5,497 nucleotides of DNA from an uncultured Oscillospiraceae bacterium (GTDB lineage: Bacteria > Bacillota > Clostridia > Oscillospirales > Oscillospiraceae), in NCBI GenBank assembly GCA_910577525.1, contig CAJTLI010000077.1, positions 1-5,497 of the forward strand, written 5' to 3'. Positions 1 through 3,933 of the stretch are shown here, one piece after another. Within the stretch, counting starts at the first letter, position 1; each line of letters begins with the position of its first letter. The position numbers and the translations under genes were made by a program. Under the pieces are notes generated by a model that saw only the letters and a program-made list of their open reading frames with translations, had not been told where the DNA came from and searched no databases.

Positions 1-16
1 AACCAAACAGCAGATG

Positions 17-71
17 AGAGGCCCCCAGAGCATCCCAAGACCGGGATGCTCTGGGGGCCTCTTTTCGTTTT
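17..71 (+). terminator. Strong rho-independent terminator upstream of the TOPRIM gene
   Basis: A perfect 19-bp inverted repeat (18-36 paired with 43-61) encloses the six-base loop AAGACC and is followed by TTTTCGTTTT. A17 can also pair with T62. The stem is very GC-rich, so this is a textbook intrinsic terminator on the + strand. It probably ends an upstream transcript whose gene lies left of the window. Its T-tract ends only about 5 bases before the Shine-Dalgarno of the next gene, so it may instead or also act as a leader attenuator for the downstream cassette. The opposite strand lacks an equally good T-tract, so I call it for the + direction only. Confidence 0.9.
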
Positions 72-75
72 CGCC

Positions 76-86
76 AAAGGAGGTGA
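76..86 (+). promoter_or_regulatory. Consensus Shine-Dalgarno pointing at an ACG start
   Basis: AAAGGAGGTGA is a near-perfect match to the anti-Shine-Dalgarno end of 16S rRNA. The GGAGG core (79-83) ends 8 bases before ACG at 92-94, which is in frame with the TOPRIM gene. No ATG, GTG or TTG lies at a normal distance: GTG 83 is inside the site itself and the next in-frame ATG is at 143. The site therefore decides the start, either as a true non-canonical ACG start or as the remnant of an ATG lost by a T-to-C change at 93. Confidence 0.75.
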
Positions 87-91
87 CTACT

Positions 92-1057
92 ACGAGACGA
101 ACCCCAAATCCAGAGGATTTCTGGAAATTCACGGACGAGGAGATGGAGACTGCCAAGAGGACAGATCTGCCGGACCTGCTGGAGCACCTGGGCTACAGCA
201 TCCGCCGAGTAGGCAGCCGGTACCACACCACCAGGGAGATGGACAGCATCCGCATCAAGGACCGGCGAACCTGGAAGCGCTACTCCAACGGCACTGGCGG
301 AGACGCCATCACATTTCTGCAGGAATTCTGCGGCAAGGATTTCCGGGAGGCGGTGAACTACCTGCTGGAATTCAACGGACACCGCGCCAGGGATTCCCCC
401 ACCCCGCACCCCAGGCCCGCCCAGGCGAAGGAGAAAGCCGCCTTTGCCCTACCCATCGCCCATGCGGATCAGCGGCGGGTGTTTGCCTATCTTCAAAAGA
501 GAGGCATCGCCCCCCAAGTCATCCGGGGCTTCATCGAAGCTGGCCTTCTGTACGAGGATAGCCTTCATCACAACTGCGTGTTCGTGGGCCGGGAGGCCAG
601 CGGTAAGCCGGTGTTCGCCAGCAAGCGCGGCACCTATGACCTGAACGGCTCCGGTTTCAAGGGTGATGCGGTAGGCAGCGACAAGAACGTGGCCTTCCGC
701 CTCCCCTGCGACCCGGCTCTGGATTGGGTGGCGGTATTCGAGGCACCCATCGACCTCATGAGCTTCTGCACCCTCCACCGGCAGGTGCGGAGCAACGCCG
801 TGGCTCTGTGCGGCCTGTACCAAGGCCCGCTGGACACCTACCTGCGGGAGAATTCACACCTGAAGCGGATCGTTCTTTGCCTGGACGCGGACGGACCAGG
901 GCGGGAAGCTACAGAGAAGTTCCAAGCGGAGTACGCAGAAAAAGGTTACACCGTATCCGCCCGCGCCCCCGCCCAGGGCAAGGATTGGAACGAGTGCCTA
1001 CAGCTGTGTGGCAGGGCCAGAGAAAGGAGGGATCAGCGGCAGGCCGCTGCCAGATAA
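92..1057 (+). CDS. DUF3991/TOPRIM domain protein, primase-like, of mobile-element type
   Basis: About 321 residues if started at ACG 92. Residues 19-90 resemble the zinc-finger (CHC2) region of DnaG-type primases: the GTGGDAI segment (residues 67-73) matches the primase GxGGDAIxF pattern, but the usual zinc-binding cysteines are absent. A DUF3991-like region follows at about 120-190. A TOPRIM fold comes next, with the acidic residue in FEAPID (E217) and the DxD pair in LDADGPG (D265, D267), then GKDWNE near the end. TOPRIM domains bind metal and act on nucleic acid in primases and topoisomerases. Proteins of this architecture are common on conjugative elements, where a role in element DNA processing is presumed but not shown. 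No signal peptide is present, so it is cytoplasmic. The start is uncertain: GTG 83 overlaps the ribosome site, and ATG 143 would cut the conserved FTDEE lead-in. The gene is followed by 47 bases and then a secreted protein gene. Confidence 0.85.
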   Translation, partial: TRRTPNPEDFWKFTDEEMETAKRTDLPDLLEHLGYSIRRVGSRYHTTREMDSIRIKDRRTWKRYSNGTGGDAITFLQEFCGKDFREAVNYLLEFNGHRARDSPTPHPRPAQAKEKAAFALPIAHADQRRVFAYLQKRGIAPQVIRGFIEAGLLYEDSLHHNCVFVGREASGKPVFASKRGTYDLNGSGFKGDAVGSDKNVAFRLPCDPALDWVAVFEAPIDLMSFCTLHRQVRSNAVALCGLYQGPLDTYLRENSHLKRIVLCLDADGPGREATEKFQAEYAEKGYTVSARAPAQGKDWNECLQLCGRARERRDQRQAAAR

Positions 1058-1104
1058 TTCATCATCCAGGCTGAAAATAAACGAAAAAACGGAGGAAAGT
1101 ACAC

Positions 1105-2070
1105 ATGAAGCGCATTTTCACCATCCTGTGCGCCCTTGCCCTCGTCATGGCCGGGAGCGCCACCGCCCTGGCGGCGGAACCGGAAGCGGGCCAGAGCGCC
1201 AGCTATTACCCCGTGTCCGTGGAGGAGTACACCTACGGCGACTTTGATGAGCTGCGAATCAACAAGACCTATCAGCTCTCGCTGTCGGACGATCCCAGCC
1301 TCATCCCTACGGAGGACTTTGTCCGCAATGGCCGAAGGTATTACCTGCTGGACATGACCCGGAAGGACGAGGTAGGCGTGGACATCCAAACTCATACAGA
1401 AGCCGTCACCCAGGCCAGCGATACCAATAACCTGGAGACCATCCTCCAGCGGCTGGACGCGGAGATGGAGGTGACCACCGAGGACGGCTATGTGGGCATC
1501 CTTCGGCTGGACCACACCAGCGTCCAGGTGACCACAGACGGCTACGCCACCAAGACCAGCACCCTCACCGCCAGCCGTAGCTATCCCAATCTGTCTGAGG
1601 CGGACGTGTCCCTCATTCCCAAAAGCATCGAGGACAAGGGCAAGACCCTGACCCTGGGGGATGTGAAGTGGAGCGAGTCCATGGATGTGGACGGCGAGGG
1701 CAACCCCGTCACCCGCTACACCGCCACCGCCAGCTACACCGGGACCACCTCCAGCCGGTACGCCACCGGCTACACCGTCAGCGCCAGCTATACCGGCGAG
1801 GTGTCCAAGCCCAACTGCGCCGTGGTGACCTACACCGCCATCTTTGGCAGCGAAAAGGCCCCGGAGGAGTCTAAGACCCCTGGCGGCGATGACAAGCATG
1901 ACCCCGACCCCGGCCAGACGGAGGCCCCCGGCAGCTCCGAGGACCCGGACACCGCCAAAGAGCCTGTGGATTTGTCCGGCCTGAAACGCCCTGTGATGAT
2001 CGGCGTTGTTGTGCTGGCACTGGCTGGCGGCGGTGTGTTTGCCTTCAAAAAATTCAAAGAACGGAGATGA
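1105..2070 (+). CDS. Secreted, C-terminally membrane-anchored beta-rich protein, function unknown
   Basis: A 321-residue protein with GGAGG at 1091-1095, nine bases before ATG. Residues 1-24 form a signal peptide (KR, hydrophobic core, ALAA before EPE). The body is beta-rich and seems to contain two related modules at about 53-86 and 149-189. Both show KT, a Leu/Ser-rich strand, SLIP, then Gly-Arg/Lys and LxD. YTATASYTG and YTVSASYTG repeat 54 bases apart near residues 205-231. A Pro/Asp/Glu/Ser linker (about 250-292) leads to one membrane helix (296-314) and a basic tail, KKFKERR. The tail resembles a sortase-substrate tail, but no LPXTG-like motif precedes it, so it is probably held by the helix itself. 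I do not recognise an established family function. Its TGA lies 7 bases before the sortase start and its last codons carry the sortase ribosome site, suggesting coupled translation and a role linked to the sortase. Confidence 0.85.
   Translation: MKRIFTILCALALVMAGSATALAAEPEAGQSASYYPVSVEEYTYGDFDELRINKTYQLSLSDDPSLIPTEDFVRNGRRYYLLDMTRKDEVGVDIQTHTEAVTQASDTNNLETILQRLDAEMEVTTEDGYVGILRLDHTSVQVTTDGYATKTSTLTASRSYPNLSEADVSLIPKSIEDKGKTLTLGDVKWSESMDVDGEGNPVTRYTATASYTGTTSSRYATGYTVSASYTGEVSKPNCAVVTYTAIFGSEKAPEESKTPGGDDKHDPDPGQTEAPGSSEDPDTAKEPVDLSGLKRPVMIGVVVLALAGGGVFAFKKFKERR
1717..1797 (+). repeat. Short direct repeat encoding YT(A/V)(T/S)ASYTG
   Basis: Two 27-base copies (1717-1743 and 1771-1797) match at 23 of 27 positions and lie 54 bases apart, in frame, within the membrane-anchored protein gene. 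They encode near-identical nine-residue beta-strand-like segments. This is most likely an internal duplication of a structural strand, not a mobile or regulatory repeat. Confidence 0.6.
2063..2066 (+). promoter_or_regulatory. Ribosome binding site for the sortase, inside the preceding gene
   Basis: GGAG overlaps the last sense codons of the upstream gene and lies 11 bases before TTG 2078. It is the only plausible ribosome site for the sortase and supports the TTG start. Position and spacing suggest translational coupling between the two genes. Confidence 0.55.
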
Positions 2071-2077
2071 TAAGCCC

Positions 2078-2926
2078 TTGAAACTGCGAAGTTTTCTGTT
2101 GGCCATGATGCTGTGCGCCCTCTGCGTCACCCAGGCCAGCGCTTTGGAGTACACCTTTGACGCCCCGGAGGATTACCTCTTCGGCCAGCCCACCTCGGAT
2201 GACACCATCTACGAGTGGGAAAACCCCAATGTGGACCGGAGCAAGAACACCGCCCTGATCGCACCCGGCTTCGGGACTCCCACCAGTTACCTCCCCGGCA
2301 GCGGCGAGTACCTTACCCCCAACCTCGTCCCCGGCGCACTATCCGGCGGCTTGGTCAATCAGGTGGGCAGTGCTGGAGCCAACGCCACTGGCGGCGCGGC
2401 GGGCAGTTCCGTCATCCCCGGCCAGTACCCCTCGGTGAGCGGCAATGTCACCATGACCCAGATCCCTGGCGGCAGTCCCATCGACATCGCCCAGGGCAAT
2501 ACCACGGGCGGCTACACCGAGGTGACAGACGATCTCTACTACAGCAACGGCAGCTTGGGCACTCTCAAGATTCCCGCCATCAACCTGACCGTCAAGGTCT
2601 ACCAGGGGACGGACAGCGCCGCACTGAAGAAGGGCGCGGGCCACTTCACCAACACCAGCATCTGGGATGGAAATGCCTGCTTCGCCGGACATAACCGAGG
2701 GGTGAACAATCACTTCGGCAAGATCCACACCCTGGAGGCGGGCGATACCATCACCCTGACCACGGCGCTGGGGACCCGGACCTATGCTGTGACCAGCGTG
2801 GAGAAGGTCAGCGTCAACGATTCCAGCGGCACCGCCCCCACCACCGACAACCGGGTGACGCTCTATACCTGCGTGATGAATCAGCCGGAGTACCGTTGGT
2901 GCGTCACCGCCATTCAGCAGGGATAA
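2078..2926 (+). CDS. Exported sortase (cysteine transpeptidase), possibly class D-like
   Basis: About 282 residues. TTG 2078 is chosen because it begins a clean signal peptide (MKLRSFLLAMM, ending QASA at about residue 22), with GGAG at 2063-2066. In-frame ATG 2006 would translate the upstream gene's membrane helix region. Residues 23-150 are a low-complexity Gly/Ser/Thr/Asn/Pro linker. The sortase fold occupies about 155-282: GTLKIPA opens the barrel, AGHNRG carries catalytic His205, LYTC carries catalytic Cys265, and YRW supplies Arg273. Sortases cut a C-terminal sorting motif between Thr and Gly and join the protein to peptidoglycan or to another subunit. The TLxTC-type strand and GHNRG resemble class D/A enzymes more than class B, but I cannot fix the class. 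The thioester/CnaB adhesin two genes downstream is the likely substrate. Extra cysteines lie at 201 and 275. The next gene starts 93 bases later. Confidence 0.93.
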   Translation: MKLRSFLLAMMLCALCVTQASALEYTFDAPEDYLFGQPTSDDTIYEWENPNVDRSKNTALIAPGFGTPTSYLPGSGEYLTPNLVPGALSGGLVNQVGSAGANATGGAAGSSVIPGQYPSVSGNVTMTQIPGGSPIDIAQGNTTGGYTEVTDDLYYSNGSLGTLKIPAINLTVKVYQGTDSAALKKGAGHFTNTSIWDGNACFAGHNRGVNNHFGKIHTLEAGDTITLTTALGTRTYAVTSVEKVSVNDSSGTAPTTDNRVTLYTCVMNQPEYRWCVTAIQQG

Positions 2927-2968
2927 AACTGTCTGCCGATTGTGTTCGACTTTCCCCATCTTCTGTGG

Positions 2969-2997
2969 TATGGTTCGGTTTGCAAAGCCCCACCATA
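2969..2997. promoter_or_regulatory. Imperfect dyad over a possible extended -10 element
   Basis: The 93-base gap between the sortase and transglutaminase-like genes contains TATGGT (2969-2974) and its complement ACCATA (2992-2997), flanking a TTTGCAAA palindrome (2979-2986). The match has a small internal loop and one bulged base. TG at 2966-2967 before TATGGT gives an extended -10 look, with only a poor -35 candidate (TTCGAC, 2945-2950). It could be a weak promoter with an operator, or a leader hairpin. The evidence is weak. Confidence 0.25.
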
Positions 2998-3019
2998 TTA
3001 CGAAACGGAGGAATCGAGC

Positions 3020-3847
3020 ATGAAAAGCAGAAAAATCGTGTCCCTGCTCTTGACCGGAGCCATGACAGCGGCCCTGCTGGCCGTCCCCGCCCAGGCGGCA
3101 GAGGCTCCCCAGCCCTACACCATCCAGGCCACCCACTGGAGCCGGGAGGACTTCTCCCAAGAGGCCAGCCCGGAGGTGTTCACCGGCGTGTACAGCCGGG
3201 AGCTGTACAACGCCATCCGCCAGACCATGGTGGACGGGACCAGCGGCACCGCCCCCGCCTACACACAGGTGTCCAAGGAGGACTACAGCGCGGTGAAAAA
3301 GCTGATCGGGCGCATGGAAGGGGTGCTGCGTTACGAACATCATGTGCCACAGAACTTCACCGACTACTGGCGGTACTTGGACTACTTCGCCGTGTCCGCC
3401 GAAATGCCGGAGAATTATCAAGCGCCCCTGGACTTCGTCCAGCCGGTCATCGAGGGCACGGCGGAGATGACGGACCGGGAGCGGGTGGAAGCCTTCAACG
3501 ACTACATCCGCACCCTGCTGGCCTACCAAAAGGGAAAAACAGCCGGCATCACCCAGACCTTCGCCCCTCACACCGGGGAGCTGAAAGCGGCCTGCGGGTC
3601 CTACGCCAGAGCAATGAAGTTCCTCTGCACGGCGGCGGACATCCCCTGCTTCACCGTCAGCAGCAAGACCCACACCTGGAACCTCGTGTATGTGGATGGT
3701 CAATGGCTCCACGTGGACGTGTCCGCCAACGACCTCTCCGGCAGGAACGGGGTCCTGCTGGTGGAAAGCTACCAGACCGGGAAGGATCAGGCTCCGGAAG
3801 CCACCGCCTTCCTCAAGGAACTATTCGTACCCGGATCAACGAAATAA
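3020..3847 (+). CDS. Secreted transglutaminase-like protein
   Basis: A 275-residue protein. ATG 3020 follows GGAGG (3007-3011) by 8 bases and begins a signal peptide (MKSRK, hydrophobic core, AQA before AEAP at about 27). The frame is open upstream to GTG 2942, but that has no ribosome site and would bury the signal peptide. The transglutaminase-like core lies at about 165-245 and shows the papain-type triad in order: Cys192 in ACGSYA, His218 in HTWNLV, and Asp233 in HVDVSAND. Bacterial members act as Gln-Lys cross-linkers, amidases or cysteine proteases, so the reaction cannot be read from the motif alone. The N-terminal 130 residues are not recognised. There is no membrane anchor or sorting tail, so the protein is probably released or loosely attached. 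It sits between the sortase and a thioester/CnaB adhesin, suggesting work on surface proteins. A terminator follows 20 bases after its stop. Confidence 0.88.
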   Translation: MKSRKIVSLLLTGAMTAALLAVPAQAAEAPQPYTIQATHWSREDFSQEASPEVFTGVYSRELYNAIRQTMVDGTSGTAPAYTQVSKEDYSAVKKLIGRMEGVLRYEHHVPQNFTDYWRYLDYFAVSAEMPENYQAPLDFVQPVIEGTAEMTDRERVEAFNDYIRTLLAYQKGKTAGITQTFAPHTGELKAACGSYARAMKFLCTAADIPCFTVSSKTHTWNLVYVDGQWLHVDVSANDLSGRNGVLLVESYQTGKDQAPEATAFLKELFVPGSTK

Positions 3848-3867
3848 GCAAGATACATCCTTCACGC

Positions 3868-3899
3868 TGGCAGGCCGGAAAACGGCCTGCCGCTTTTTT
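3868..3899 (+). terminator. Intrinsic terminator between the transglutaminase-like gene and the adhesin
   Basis: GGCAGGCCG (3869-3877) pairs perfectly with CGGCCTGCC (3883-3891) around the loop GAAAA. T3868 can wobble-pair with G3892. Six T follow at 3894-3899 after GC. This is a good rho-independent terminator. Only 22 bases separate its T-tract from the AAAGGAG ribosome site of the adhesin gene, and no convincing promoter is visible there, so partial read-through or antitermination is likely. Confidence 0.85.
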
Positions 3900-3933
3900 G
3901 TTCTCAAACAGATCGCAACAGAAAGGAGTTTTC

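Noticed and set aside
1..17. End of an upstream gene, with TGA at 15-17 in the third frame
   Set aside because: Only four codons are visible, too little to support a coding call, although a terminator just after it would fit.
14..91. ATG 14 as start of the TOPRIM protein
   Set aside because: It begins in the terminator stem, has no ribosome site, and the added residues are just the translated hairpin and leader.
1058..1104. Possible promoter in the A-rich gap before the membrane-anchored protein gene
   Set aside because: It is only 47 bases, holds no -35/-10 pair I could defend, and its A-richness fits a ribosome-site leader.
2006..2077. ATG 2006 as start of the sortase
   Set aside because: It lies over the upstream gene's membrane-helix codons without a ribosome site; the signal peptide starts at TTG 2078.
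1033..2154. Long reading frame on the - strand
   Set aside because: It is antisense to a well-supported secreted protein gene; composition is the Gly/Val/Ala/His-rich pattern typical of reverse frames in GC-rich coding DNA.
2942..3019. GTG 2942 as start of the transglutaminase-like gene
   Set aside because: No ribosome site precedes it and the signal peptide plus GGAGG fit ATG 3020.
2339..3712. Long reading frame on the - strand across the sortase and transglutaminase-like genes
   Set aside because: It is antisense to two genes with clear catalytic motifs and crosses their intergenic gap; no recognisable domain.
3827..3844. VPGSTK at the end of the transglutaminase-like protein as a sorting motif
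   Set aside because: Sorting signals need a following hydrophobic stretch and basic tail; the protein ends there.
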